Shown here piece by piece: positions 7,024 to 14,413 of a stretch of 19,800 nucleotides of DNA. This DNA is from Desulfobacteraceae bacterium UBA2771 (GTDB lineage: Bacteria > Desulfobacterota > Desulfobacteria > Desulfobacterales > Desulfosarcinaceae). A program made the position numbers and the translations under genes. A model generated the notes under the pieces. That model was given only the letters and a program-made list of their open reading frames with translations. It did no database searches and had not been told where the DNA came from. How positions within the stretch are numbered: the stretch's first letter is position 1; every line of letters begins with the position of its first letter. The stretch covers positions 1-19,800 of the forward strand of contig DEIP01000078.1 in assembly GCA_002352605.1 (NCBI GenBank), in the 5' to 3' direction.

Positions 7024-7365
7024 TTATTTTTCTCCTTTAAGCTGGTTGAAAATCATGCGTGAAATGCCGATACCGCCGTTTTTCGCCATCTCGCCGGCGA
7101 TTTTTTCATCCCGCATGCCGGTAAAGATCTCCTCGGCCATGGATTGGGGAAACAAGGTGGATTCCGGAACCGTTGCCCGCATTTCCCGAATCATGAAATT
7201 GAGCAAAAGGGATTCGAACTGCTCGCTGGCCTTCAGGAGGTCGTCATCTGAATCCTTGTCGCGCCGGACAGCCGACTTGGCGGTTGAAAGGGTTTGGTCG
7301 GAACGGAAATGTTGCAACTGAAAGATTGCGCCATCCGTTCCCAGCGGGTTACCATCGGCCATCAT
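7024..7365 (-). CDS. flgJ: Rod-binding protein FlgJ, N-terminal domain only
   Basis: The 113 residues match the rod-binding/capping half of FlgJ: LLKASEQFESLLLNFMIREM, then PQSMAEEIFTGMRDEKIAGE and a closing GIGISRMIFNQL. The muramidase (peptidoglycan hydrolase) half found in enterobacterial FlgJ is absent. That is common in deltaproteobacteria and others, where a separate hydrolase does this job. The start overlaps the flgI stop (ATGA arrangement) and two ATGs lie back to back. The second (7362) is better spaced from GGAGG. It should assist rod assembly in the periplasm before the P and L rings close around it. Confidence 0.92.
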   Translation of the reverse strand: MMADGNPLGTDGAIFQLQHFRSDQTLSTAKSAVRRDKDSDDDLLKASEQFESLLLNFMIREMRATVPESTLFPQSMAEEIFTGMRDEKIAGEMAKNGGIGISRMIFNQLKGEK

Positions 7366-8468
7366 ATCACCTCCAGATCCGCCTGCAGGGCACCGGCGGC
7401 CTTGATGGCCTGGAAAATGGCGATCAGGTCCCTGGGGGTGACGCCCAAGGCATTAAGGGCATTGACCACCTGGCCGATGCTCACCCCTTTGGGAACCACC
7501 ACCAGTTGATTGGCATCTTCCTGAACATTGATCTGGGTGCTCGGCGTGACCGTCGTCCGCCCATCGGAAAAGGGTAACGGTTGGGAAACATTAACGTTTT
7601 CCTTGACGATGATGCTCAGGTTCCCGTGGGCGATAGCGATGGTTGAAATGCGCACCTGCTCTCCCATGACCACGGTGCCGGTGCGTTCATTGATCACCAC
7701 CTTGGCCTCATTGTCCGGGTCCACCTCGAGAATGCTCAGTGAAGCCAACAGGGGAACCGTGTTTCCCATGTAGCGATCCGGGATCCTGATCTCGATCGTG
7801 CCGGCATCCTTAGCACGGGCAACCGGCTCGGCCAATTTGGCATTGATCACATCGACAACCCGCGCTGCCGTGTTGAAATCAGGGTTGTGCAGGCTGAACA
7901 TCAGGCTGTCGCTATCGCAAAAATTATTGGGAACCTCCCGTTCGATGGTGGCCCCGGACAGCACCCGCCCCACGGTGGGAAAGTTCTTGACCACCGTCGA
8001 TGCCATTCCGCCGGCGCCGAAGCCACCGGTGTTCACCGGGCCCTGTCCCACCGCGTATACCTTGCCGTCGATGCCTTTGAGCGGCGTCAGCATGAGCGTC
8101 CCCCCTTGAAGGTTTTTGGCGTCTCCGATGGAACTGACCAGCACATCAATCCGGTTCCCTCTCTTGGCAAAGGGCGGCAGCATGGCAGTCACCATGACGG
8201 CGGCAACGTTTTTCACCTGAATATCCTTCTGGTTGACGGTGACGCCCATCTTTTCCAGCATGGAAGCCATCGATTGTACGGTAAATGTGGCTTTTTTCCC
8301 GTCACCGGATCCGTCCAACCCTACCACGAGGCCGTACCCCACCAGTTGGTTCTCGCGAACACCGTTAATTTCGGCAATATCCTTAAGCCTGACGGCATCG
8401 GCGGCACTGTGAAATCCCATCCCGATAACAACCATCAGGGCAACCGACACGATTCGTTTCATCTTCAT
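7362..8468 (-). CDS. flgI: Flagellar P-ring protein FlgI
   Basis: This 368-residue protein has a Sec signal peptide (about 1-25, cleavage likely after HSAADA). The mature protein starts VRLKDIAEINGVRENQLVGY and shows the family's highly conserved blocks GLVVGLDGSGD, PPFAKRGNRIDV, GGTLMLTPLKGIDGKVYAVG and NFPTVGRVLSGATIERE. The C terminus has GVTPRDLIAIFQAIKAAGAL, as expected. FlgI forms the periplasmic ring around the rod in the peptidoglycan layer. It lies 21 bases after flgH and overlaps flgJ by 4 bases, within the flgF-flgG-flgA-flgH-flgI-flgJ operon. Confidence 0.97.
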   Translation of the reverse strand: MKMKRIVSVALMVVIGMGFHSAADAVRLKDIAEINGVRENQLVGYGLVVGLDGSGDGKKATFTVQSMASMLEKMGVTVNQKDIQVKNVAAVMVTAMLPPFAKRGNRIDVLVSSIGDAKNLQGGTLMLTPLKGIDGKVYAVGQGPVNTGGFGAGGMASTVVKNFPTVGRVLSGATIEREVPNNFCDSDSLMFSLHNPDFNTAARVVDVINAKLAEPVARAKDAGTIEIRIPDRYMGNTVPLLASLSILEVDPDNEAKVVINERTGTVVMGEQVRISTIAIAHGNLSIIVKENVNVSQPLPFSDGRTTVTPSTQINVQEDANQLVVVPKGVSIGQVVNALNALGVTPRDLIAIFQAIKAAGALQADLEVI

Positions 8469-8489
8469 AAAACCGCCATTTCCTGGAGT

Positions 8490-9260
8490 TTAAAAGGGCC
8501 ACACCGTCATGACGATATTCGTCAGCCAACCCGGTTTTTGCCGGTCATTGACCACACCCGTGCCGCTGTACGCAATCCTGGCATCGGCAACATAGGTAGA
8601 GAGCACCAGGTTGTTCGCTCCTATGTCGCGGGGACGCACCACACCGGTCAGTTCGATGATCTGATTCTCGTTGTTGATCAACACCTCTCGCGATCCGGTA
8701 ACCACCAGATTACCGTTGGGCAGCACCTGGGTCACCAGCGCCGTGATATAAGCATTCAGGTCTCCACTGCGCTTGGTGGTTCCGGTGCCTTCGAATTCAC
8801 TCTCCACACCGCCGGCCACTTTGGAAAACGGATTGAAGAACGGTTGATCGATCGGGTACCGCTTTTCTGCATTAAAAAAAGCATCCACACTGGCGCTCAG
8901 GGAGGAACTGCGATCCGTCGCCGTACTGGCCCTGTTGGTCGCCGCCGAGGATTCGGTGATTTTGATCGTGATGATGTCTCCTACGGTTCGGGCCTTCTGG
9001 TCGGTGAACAGGAAGATCAAGGGTGCATCATCCTGCCACAAGGCGCCATCCGGGGCCAAGCCGGCTTCGGGGATGGCCACCGGCGTTAGCGGATTGGCTG
9101 CCTGTTCGGCCGGTTCATACTGCGGTGCCTTGGATTGAACGGGTCCACCCATTCCAAAGAAACCACCGGCACAACCGGTCAGTCCGATGCCCCATAAAAA
9201 AATAATCGCCAGTCGTCCGAACCTGTGCGCAACACTTGTTTTGAATTGATGGGTCATCAT
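8490..9260 (-). CDS. flgH: Flagellar L-ring lipoprotein FlgH
   Basis: This 256-residue lipoprotein has a signal sequence that ends in the lipobox LTGC (27-30), so Cys30 is the lipidated residue. Family motifs visible in the mature part are ALWQDDAPLIFLFTDQKART, VGDIITIKITESSAATN and, nearer the end, ITALVTQVLPNGNLVVTGSR, NNENQIIELTGVVRPRDI and the terminal VNDRQKPGWLTNIVMTVWPF. FlgH forms the bushing ring in the outer membrane and shows that the organism is diderm. Two ATGs are adjacent at the start; GAGAGG upstream fits the second slightly better. It follows flgA by 8 bases. Confidence 0.97.
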   Translation of the reverse strand: MMTHQFKTSVAHRFGRLAIIFLWGIGLTGCAGGFFGMGGPVQSKAPQYEPAEQAANPLTPVAIPEAGLAPDGALWQDDAPLIFLFTDQKARTVGDIITIKITESSAATNRASTATDRSSSLSASVDAFFNAEKRYPIDQPFFNPFSKVAGGVESEFEGTGTTKRSGDLNAYITALVTQVLPNGNLVVTGSREVLINNENQIIELTGVVRPRDIGANNLVLSTYVADARIAYSGTGVVNDRQKPGWLTNIVMTVWPF

Positions 9261-9268
9261 TCACCTCT

Positions 9269-10273
9269 CTAAAAATCAACGACAACGGAACCCGGCCCGA
9301 TTACCCGGGCGGTTACGATGCGTTTGGAGTCCGTATTCACCACCCGCACCATCTCCCCTTTACGACCCTGCTGTTTGACCATGCCGGTAACGGAAATAGT
9401 CATGGGGCCGGAATTGGCGACGATCTTGACGATATCCCCCCGCTTGACCAGAGGCGGTAAGGCAATCATGCTCGATTGAAGCACGGTATTGGGATAGATC
9501 ATCCGTGTGGTCCGATTTCCCAAAGCGTCTTCGATGCGACTGACGGTATCCGATGGCATCCTCGCCAGGTCGCGCCGTTCCACCGACAGATGGGACAGTT
9601 CGATATGCTGATGCTTGCCAAGGGGGCGGTTGACCGTGACCACATCCGCCATAACGGAAATGGTTGCATTCACCCACAGCTTGCGCGCCGGTTCGCCGTC
9701 CACAAAGAGATGCAGGGCCAGCATGGTGCGGCCCAAATAATCTTCATTGCGGTTAGGCACGATTCGATAGGACAGTTTTCCCGTGGAGAGCGCAATGGTC
9801 TCATCGAAGGTAATGCGGCTGATGCCGACATCTTCATTTTTCCATGGCATCCGGGTGCGGATCGCCGTTTCGACTGCCCGCTGGATGCGCCGGACAGGCA
9901 AGGTGGCCGCCCGGCGGGCAATGCGCACATCCTGGGGGCCTTTGTAAATGAGTGCACCGGTGTCAACACCAGCCTGCCTGAGACGGATGCGAACATAGTC
10001 GATACTCACCAACCGGGTCTGCCCGGGCTGGGGGGATTTGGCCACAACAGTGGCGCCCAATGATTGCAGCTGCGATTTTGAAGGACCGCGTAAAGAACCG
10101 ATATCGGATAAACGAACGGCATCCTGATCGACCACGACCGAGGCTTTAAGCGTGAGACAGGTGCCTTCAGCAGGAAATGCCGCCGGTGTAAACACAAACA
10201 GCATGAGGATTAAAATCAGGCATGCACCCGGCCTGATCGAGCTTTCGTATCGTTGAATGTCATGAGTCATCAT
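9269..10273 (-). CDS. flgA: Flagellar P-ring assembly chaperone FlgA
   Basis: This 334-residue periplasmic protein has an N-terminal signal peptide (hydrophobic run at about 16-34, cleavage near FPAEG). The C-terminal half carries the SAF/ChapFlgA part: NRPLGKHQHIELSHLSVERR, LGNRTTRMIYPNTVLQSSMI and PLVKRGDIVKIVANSGPMTI, ending with RVIGPGSVVVDF. FlgA helps FlgI assemble into the P ring. The protein is about 100 residues longer than the enterobacterial form because of an extra N-terminal domain (about 40-190), which is usual in deltaproteobacterial and related FlgA. The gap to flgG is 5 bases. The ribosome site is weak, so translation is probably coupled to flgG. Confidence 0.93.
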   Translation of the reverse strand: MMTHDIQRYESSIRPGACLILILMLFVFTPAAFPAEGTCLTLKASVVVDQDAVRLSDIGSLRGPSKSQLQSLGATVVAKSPQPGQTRLVSIDYVRIRLRQAGVDTGALIYKGPQDVRIARRAATLPVRRIQRAVETAIRTRMPWKNEDVGISRITFDETIALSTGKLSYRIVPNRNEDYLGRTMLALHLFVDGEPARKLWVNATISVMADVVTVNRPLGKHQHIELSHLSVERRDLARMPSDTVSRIEDALGNRTTRMIYPNTVLQSSMIALPPLVKRGDIVKIVANSGPMTISVTGMVKQQGRKGEMVRVVNTDSKRIVTARVIGPGSVVVDF

Positions 10274-10278
10274 TGGTA

Positions 10279-11067
10279 CTACCGTCTCAAGTTGGTTGCC
10301 GTCTGAAGCATATCGTCGGCGGCCTGGATGGTCTTGCTGTTGGTTTCATAGGCCCGTTGAGCCACGATCATGTTAACCATTTCATCAACCACGCTCACGT
10401 TGGACATTTCCAAATACCCTTGGGCAAGGGTGCCGTAGCCGACCTCCCCCGGCGTCCCGGTGGTGGCATCTCCCGAAGCGGCCGAGGGGATGAAAAGATT
10501 CCTGCCGATGCTTTTCAAGCCGGCCGGGTTGATGAACTGGGCCAGTTCAATATTGCCGATCTCGGACGGCTGGTTTTCTCCTGCCAGCAGCACCGACACC
10601 GTACCGTCAGTCCCGATTGAAATAGCCATGGTATCGGCGGGAATAGTAATTTCCGGTTCCATGGGGAACCCGTCCGACGTCACCACCCGGCCGTCGCTGT
10701 CCAGCTTGAATGTACCCGCCCGGGAGTAACCGATTTCCCCGTTGGGCTGGATCACCTGAAAAAAACCGCCGCCTTCGATGGCCATATCCAGGTCATTCTG
10801 GGTGTGGTTAAATTCCCCCTGGGTGAACATCTTCTGGGTAGCGGCGGGACGGACACCATGCCCCACCTGAATACCGGTGGGCACCTGTGTGTCTGCCGAG
10901 GACGACACCCCCGGTGACCGGATGGTCTGGTAAAGCAGATCCTGAAAATCCGCCCGACTTTTCTTGAATCCGGAGGTGCCGACGTTGGCCAGGTTGTTTG
11001 AAATTACATCGATGTTCAATGTCTGGGCCTGCATTCCAGTGGCCGCGGACCATAGGCTTCTGATCAT
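10279..11067 (-). CDS. flgG: Flagellar distal rod protein FlgG
   Basis: The protein has 262 residues, almost exactly the usual FlgG length. It begins MIRSLWSAATGMQAQTLNID with the rod-family signature ISNNLANVGTSGFKKSR. It continues with FQDLLYQTIRSPG and the FlgG-specific PTGIQVGHGVRP. The C terminus has YLEMSNVSVVDEMVNMIVAQ, RAYETNSKTIQAADDMLQTA and TNLRR, all canonical. FlgG makes up the distal rod that crosses the peptidoglycan and outer membrane. An AGGAGG ribosome site lies just upstream. The gene is the second in the operon led by flgF. Confidence 0.97.
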   Translation of the reverse strand: MIRSLWSAATGMQAQTLNIDVISNNLANVGTSGFKKSRADFQDLLYQTIRSPGVSSSADTQVPTGIQVGHGVRPAATQKMFTQGEFNHTQNDLDMAIEGGGFFQVIQPNGEIGYSRAGTFKLDSDGRVVTSDGFPMEPEITIPADTMAISIGTDGTVSVLLAGENQPSEIGNIELAQFINPAGLKSIGRNLFIPSAASGDATTGTPGEVGYGTLAQGYLEMSNVSVVDEMVNMIVAQRAYETNSKTIQAADDMLQTATNLRR

Positions 11068-11147
11068 GGGGTCCTCCTGTAAGTGAACGGCAAGGGGTTG
11101 GGCCTGTGAATCGAATTTGACTGACCACGGGCGTCAGGTCGCTCTTT

Positions 11148-11894
11148 TTATGTGGTTTTGCCCACACTATTGATGCTTTTGGATGTCGCTTCGTCAGCGC
11201 TTTTGATCACTTTCTGATAGGCGTCAAAGGCCCGGGATGTTTCAATCATCTCGGTCATGGCCTGTATCGGATTGATGTTGGCGGTTTCCAAAGATCCCTG
11301 GCTCAAGGTGGTGTTTTCCGGCCGCTCTCCGGCACTTTGCGCATCCGTGGTAACAAATCGGCCGTTGCCGGCCTTTTTCAGGGTGTCACGGTTGATAAAA
11401 TCGGTGATCTGCAGCCGGCCCACTTCGTCGCCATCGACATACACGTTCCCCTGCATGTCGATCTCAACCGTTCCTTCCTCCAGGGTAATTTCACCACCTT
11501 CACCCAATACCGAATGGCCATCCGGTGTAACCAGCACCCCTTCGGTATCCAAGGTAAAGTTTCCCTGGCGGGTATACTGGACACCATCAGGGGTTTGAAT
11601 GGAGAAAAAACCGTCGCCGTTGATGGCCACATCCAACGGGTTGCCGGTCCGGCGAAGGGCGCCCTGACTGAAATCGACAATGGTGGAAAAGGGCGGGGCA
11701 TAGGGTGACAACGCTTGAATCCCATCAATGGGCGTTTCGAATACCTGGGATTCGCTCTCTTCCGGAATCTGAAATATGGATCGATCTCCTTTATAGCCGA
11801 TGGTATCGATGTTGGCCACATTGTTGGAGAGGACTTCCAATCGCAACTGTTGAACCAGCGCCCCGGCTGCGGCAAGGTACATTCCACCACTCAT
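11148..11894 (-). CDS. flgF: Flagellar proximal rod protein FlgF
   Basis: This 248-residue member of the rod/hook family has LSNNVANIDTIGYKGDRSIF near its N terminus and NPLDVAINGDGFFSIQTPDG in the middle, a pattern shared by FlgF, FlgG and FlgE. The length, the C terminus SLETANINPIQAMTEMIETS and RAFDAYQKVIKSADEATSKS, and the position before flgG favour FlgF over a second FlgG. The ATG at 11894 has AGGAG 10 bases upstream. It is the first gene of the flgF-flgG-flgA-flgH-flgI-flgJ operon and lies behind a sigma-54 promoter. Confidence 0.9.
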   Translation of the reverse strand: MSGGMYLAAAGALVQQLRLEVLSNNVANIDTIGYKGDRSIFQIPEESESQVFETPIDGIQALSPYAPPFSTIVDFSQGALRRTGNPLDVAINGDGFFSIQTPDGVQYTRQGNFTLDTEGVLVTPDGHSVLGEGGEITLEEGTVEIDMQGNVYVDGDEVGRLQITDFINRDTLKKAGNGRFVTTDAQSAGERPENTTLSQGSLETANINPIQAMTEMIETSRAFDAYQKVIKSADEATSKSINSVGKTT

Positions 11895-11947
11895 GGCTTG
11901 GACTCCTGTGGGTTTTTGTTTGGTGTGTTCATATCTTGTCTATTTTT

Positions 11948-11963
11948 TGCAACCTGTGTGCCA
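11948..11963 (-). promoter_or_regulatory. Sigma-54 (RpoN) promoter for the flgF rod/ring operon
   Basis: On the minus strand the sequence is TGGCAC-ACAGG-TTGCA. It matches the -24/-12 consensus TGGCAC-N5-TTGCA with no mismatch, including the invariant GG and GC with correct spacing. It lies 54 bases upstream of the flgF ATG; transcription would start near 11937. A bound enhancer protein (FlrC/FleR/FlgR type) would be needed, and none is encoded in this window. The site is non-coding and follows the terminator of the upstream gene set. Confidence 0.9.
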
Positions 11964-12037
11964 CAACAAGGATCCTCCCGGGCGCCTCTGTTTGGCAACG
12001 ATAACCGGACATGCCCCCCCCCGATTGAAAACAAAAA

Positions 12038-12074
12038 ACCGGTAGGCAACAAATGCCTTACCGGTCTTTTTTTC
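12038..12074. terminator. Bidirectional rho-independent terminator between the fliA set and flgF
   Basis: ACCGGTAGGCA (12038-12048) pairs with TGCCTTACCGGT (12054-12065) through a 5-base loop, with one bulged T. Runs of T flank it in both directions: CTTTTTTT follows on the + strand, and on the - strand TTTTTTGTTTTC. In the minus direction it terminates transcription coming from flhA-flhF-flhG-fliA and the DUF2802-like gene, so flgF depends on its own sigma-54 promoter. Confidence 0.88.
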
Positions 12075-12105
12075 CCATCGACATGAAAAAGGAGGAATGG
12101 CGGCA

Positions 12106-12555
12106 TCAAAGGGCATTCAACCGCATGACCATGGAGACTTCCGCCTCGGGCAATTCCAACTGACGGGCGATTTTCGGCATGCTTATCCCCTCGCGGACCA
12201 TGGGCGAAATTTGCTCATAAGACGACCGGCAATCGTCGGATACTTCCATCGCCGCGGTCGGAAACGCGTCGAGGCTGTGGCCCATCGACGGTTTTCTGAC
12301 GACCACGCCCAGTTTTTGGCGTTCCTGCTCGATGGTTTGGGCCAACGCAGCCAGCATGGAATCGGTTTTCCGGCTCATGAGGAAAATGAGTGCCCGGTGT
12401 TCGATATCGTGATCCCGACATGAGGCATTGCTTTTCGAATCGTGCGATGTGCACCCTCGCTGAGGATCGCTTTTCAAAATAGTGCGTGTGATCGTCCAGA
12501 ATTCGTTCAGCAATCCGGCAATACCGCGCCAAAGTTCATAGCTGGCGTGCAACAT
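12106..12555 (-). CDS. DUF2802/DUF6115-like protein with C-terminal helix-turn-helix
   Basis: This 149-residue protein of unknown function starts at an ATG at 12555 with GGAG 9 bases upstream; a GTG 6 bases earlier is less likely. The N-terminal part (MLHASYELWRGIAGLLNEFW) is short and weakly hydrophobic. A helical segment follows (about 64-83, RKTDSMLAALAQTIEQERQK). The C terminus (about 112-149) contains YEQISPMVREGISMPKIARQ followed by LELPEAEVSMVMRLNA, a small helix-turn-helix-like unit typical of the DUF2802/DUF6115 proteins. Those are often encoded next to fliA or flagellar genes. The usual N-terminal membrane helix of that group is not clear here. It lies 31 bases after fliA and is the last gene before the terminator. 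Confidence 0.7.
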   Translation of the reverse strand: MLHASYELWRGIAGLLNEFWTITRTILKSDPQRGCTSHDSKSNASCRDHDIEHRALIFLMSRKTDSMLAALAQTIEQERQKLGVVVRKPSMGHSLDAFPTAAMEVSDDCRSSYEQISPMVREGISMPKIARQLELPEAEVSMVMRLNAL

Positions 12556-12592
12556 GTTCACCTCTCCTTTTTCTATTTACCGACACGATCAC

Positions 12593-13351
12593 TTACGCTT
12601 CCAACAATCCGTCCCGGCGCAGTTTGCCTCTCAAATGAATAATGGCCTGGGCATGGATCTGCGAAACACGAGATTCGGTAACATTCATGACCTCGCCAAT
12701 CTCCTTCATGGTCAATTCGTCGGAATAATAAAGGGATACGACGAGTTTTTCCTTTTCCGGCAACAAGTCGATATTCTTGGCAATGGTGGATTTGATCTCT
12801 TTCATCGTGGTCAAGGACAGGGCGTCATCGGCATTGCCATTGGCCATGGAACGGGAAAGGGTCGCCGTATCGTTTCGAGAGGCATAGCCGATCTCTTCAA
12901 AGCTGACGAAAGAGATGCTGGACATCCGTTTTACCTTATAAAATTGTTCCAGGTCCATATTCATCTCATCGGCCACCTCTTCATCGGCGACTTCCCGGCC
13001 CAGCTTCTGTTCCAGGTTCAAATAGGCTTTTTCCAGATCCCGGATTTTTTTGCGGGTTGTGCGGCCCAGAAAATCACGGGATCGCAGTTCACTCAATACG
13101 GCCCCCTTGATACGAAATACGGCATATGTGATAAATTTATTGTCACGGGTGGGATCGTATCGTTCGATGGCCTGAATTAATCCGATAATCCCCACATTGA
13201 TCAGGTCATCCACCTCGATGGTGGCCGGCAGATGAACCGCAATGCGGTTCACGATACGCTTCACATAGGGAAGGTATTCGTTGATAATCTGATTTCGCAG
13301 TAAATGGCTCTCTTTTCCGAAGTTTTCTTCCCTCGATTGCGCTAGATCCAT
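12593..13351 (-). CDS. fliA: RNA polymerase sigma-28 factor for flagellar genes (FliA)
   Basis: This is a 252-residue sigma-70-family factor of the FliA/WhiG type. Region 2 is visible as INEYLPYVKRIVNRIAVHLP, VDDLINVGIIGLIQAIERYD and NKFITYAVFRIKGAVLSELR (to about residue 91), and region 3 as KIRDLEKAYLNLEQKLGREV. Region 4 shows LPEKEKLVVSLYYSDELTMK and EIGEVMNVTESRVSQIHAQA, the DNA-recognition helix. I chose the ATG at 13351 because GGAGAG precedes it by about 6 bases; a GTG at 13363 would add four residues. FliA should read the two sigma-28 promoters at 1087-1113 and 6953-6980. Its usual inhibitor FlgM is not recognised in the window. Confidence 0.96.
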   Translation of the reverse strand: MDLAQSREENFGKESHLLRNQIINEYLPYVKRIVNRIAVHLPATIEVDDLINVGIIGLIQAIERYDPTRDNKFITYAVFRIKGAVLSELRSRDFLGRTTRKKIRDLEKAYLNLEQKLGREVADEEVADEMNMDLEQFYKVKRMSSISFVSFEEIGYASRNDTATLSRSMANGNADDALSLTTMKEIKSTIAKNIDLLPEKEKLVVSLYYSDELTMKEIGEVMNVTESRVSQIHAQAIIHLRGKLRRDGLLEA

Positions 13352-13503
13352 GTTTCTCTCCACGATTTTGGAATTCTTCCGTTATGCTTTTGGAACATCC
13401 ACCTTTCCATGACGGGAAAAGCTGGATTAGCGTCAGGCGGTTCCGGCCTGTTCCATGATAAAAAGTTCGCGATTAAAGGAGCGACGGTCTGCTGCTTTTC
13501 CAT
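13342..13503 (-). CDS. Possible 53-residue ORF filling the flhG-fliA gap
   Basis: An ATG at 13503, three bases after the flhG stop, opens a frame that ends at a TAG 10 bases inside fliA. It encodes MEKQQTVAPLIANFLSWNRP followed by a Pro-rich part and a Trp/Arg-rich, basic C terminus. The ribosome site is poor (AGGA about 12 bases upstream). The close fit between neighbours suggests a small coupled gene, but no family is recognised and chance cannot be excluded. Confidence 0.25.
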   Translation of the reverse strand: MEKQQTVAPLIANFLSWNRPEPPDANPAFPVMERWMFQKHNGRIPKSWRETWI

Positions 13504-13506
13504 GGC

Positions 13507-14394
13507 TCAAACGATATCCTGCCAGATCAAAGGCCGGTGTTCCGATCGGCAAATCATGGGCTGAGAACGGGCCAGTTTATGGGCCAGTTCGGCGAAATTT
13601 CGACTCGCCTGACTCATGGGAGCCATTTCACTGACGACCTTCTGTTGGCGGACACCGGTTTTCACATTGCCGTCAACCAGCACGCTTCCGAAATATTCGA
13701 TGGACACATCGAGAAAACGATCGGCCACCAGACAGAGCTGCCGGCTGACGTCATCGGCCTCTTTGGTATTTTTTGCCATATTGACGAGCAGCCGGAAATG
13801 TTTTTCCCGGTATTTGACCGAGAGGATCTTCATCAATGCGTAGGCATCGGTAATAGAGGTCGGCTCGGGCGTAACCACCACCATAATCTCGCCGGCCGAA
13901 GCATTGAAATAAAGTACATTGGAGGATATCCCGGCGGCCGTGTCAATCAACACAATGTCGTAGTCAGACAAGAGTACATTGAGTTTGTTGAAGATTTCCA
14001 TTTTCTGGGTAGGTGTCAGTCGGGTCAGTTCCTGAATCCCCGACGAGGCCGGCAGGATCTTCAAATGCCCCGGTCCGCTGACAATGATCTCCGACAATTT
14101 TTTCTTACCCGCAATCACGTGAGAAAGATTGTACCGGGGTGTCAACCCCAACAACACATCCAGGTTCCCCAGACCCAGGTCCGCATCGAAGATGAGCACC
14201 CGCTGTCCCGCCTTGCACAAGGCATACCCCACGTTAGCCACAATATTGGTCTTTCCCACACCGCCCTTACCGCTGGTAATGGAGATTACCCTGGCCTGCG
14301 GTTGCCGCATTTCACCCGTTTTAATCATGAAATGCTTCTGTCTTCTTTTCTGGTTCAGACTGATGATCCGTCCGGTATTATCAAAATTTGGCAT
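13507..14394 (-). CDS. flhG: Flagellar number regulator FlhG (MinD-like ATPase)
   Basis: This 295-residue ParA/MinD-type ATPase has the deviant Walker A motif SGKGGVGKTN (41-50), the switch I-like DADLGLGNLDVLLGL (70-84) and Walker B DTAAGISSNV (151-160). VTPEPTSITDAYALMKIL matches the FlhG/YlxH branch. FlhG limits flagellar number and works with FlhF, whose gene ends 19 bases upstream. In studied FlhG proteins an N-terminal DQAxxLR motif stimulates the FlhF GTPase. Here the N terminus (MPNFDNTGRIISLNQKRRQK) has no such motif. The C terminus beyond about residue 275 is polar, not the clearly amphipathic membrane-targeting helix seen in MinD. The start has GGGAGA about 10 bases upstream. Confidence 0.93.
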   Translation of the reverse strand: MPNFDNTGRIISLNQKRRQKHFMIKTGEMRQPQARVISITSGKGGVGKTNIVANVGYALCKAGQRVLIFDADLGLGNLDVLLGLTPRYNLSHVIAGKKKLSEIIVSGPGHLKILPASSGIQELTRLTPTQKMEIFNKLNVLLSDYDIVLIDTAAGISSNVLYFNASAGEIMVVVTPEPTSITDAYALMKILSVKYREKHFRLLVNMAKNTKEADDVSRQLCLVADRFLDVSIEYFGSVLVDGNVKTGVRQQKVVSEMAPMSQASRNFAELAHKLARSQPMICRSEHRPLIWQDIV

Positions 14395-14413
14395 TGCCGT
14401 CTGTTCTCCCAGG

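Noticed and set aside
7887..9089. 400-codon + strand ORF opposite flgH and flgI
   Set aside because: A His/Gly-rich antisense shadow of two certain genes; no ribosome site or family resemblance. High GC content makes long antisense frames common.
10089..10112. TAAAG...CGGATAAA on the + strand inside flgA, reminiscent of a sigma-28 site
   Set aside because: The spacer is far too short, the -10 does not match GCCGATAA well, and it lies antisense in a coding region.
12097..12423. 108-codon + strand ORF with AGGAGG before its ATG
   Set aside because: The ribosome-site-like sequence is chance. The frame is antisense to the DUF2802-like gene, His/Arg-rich and without domain resemblance.
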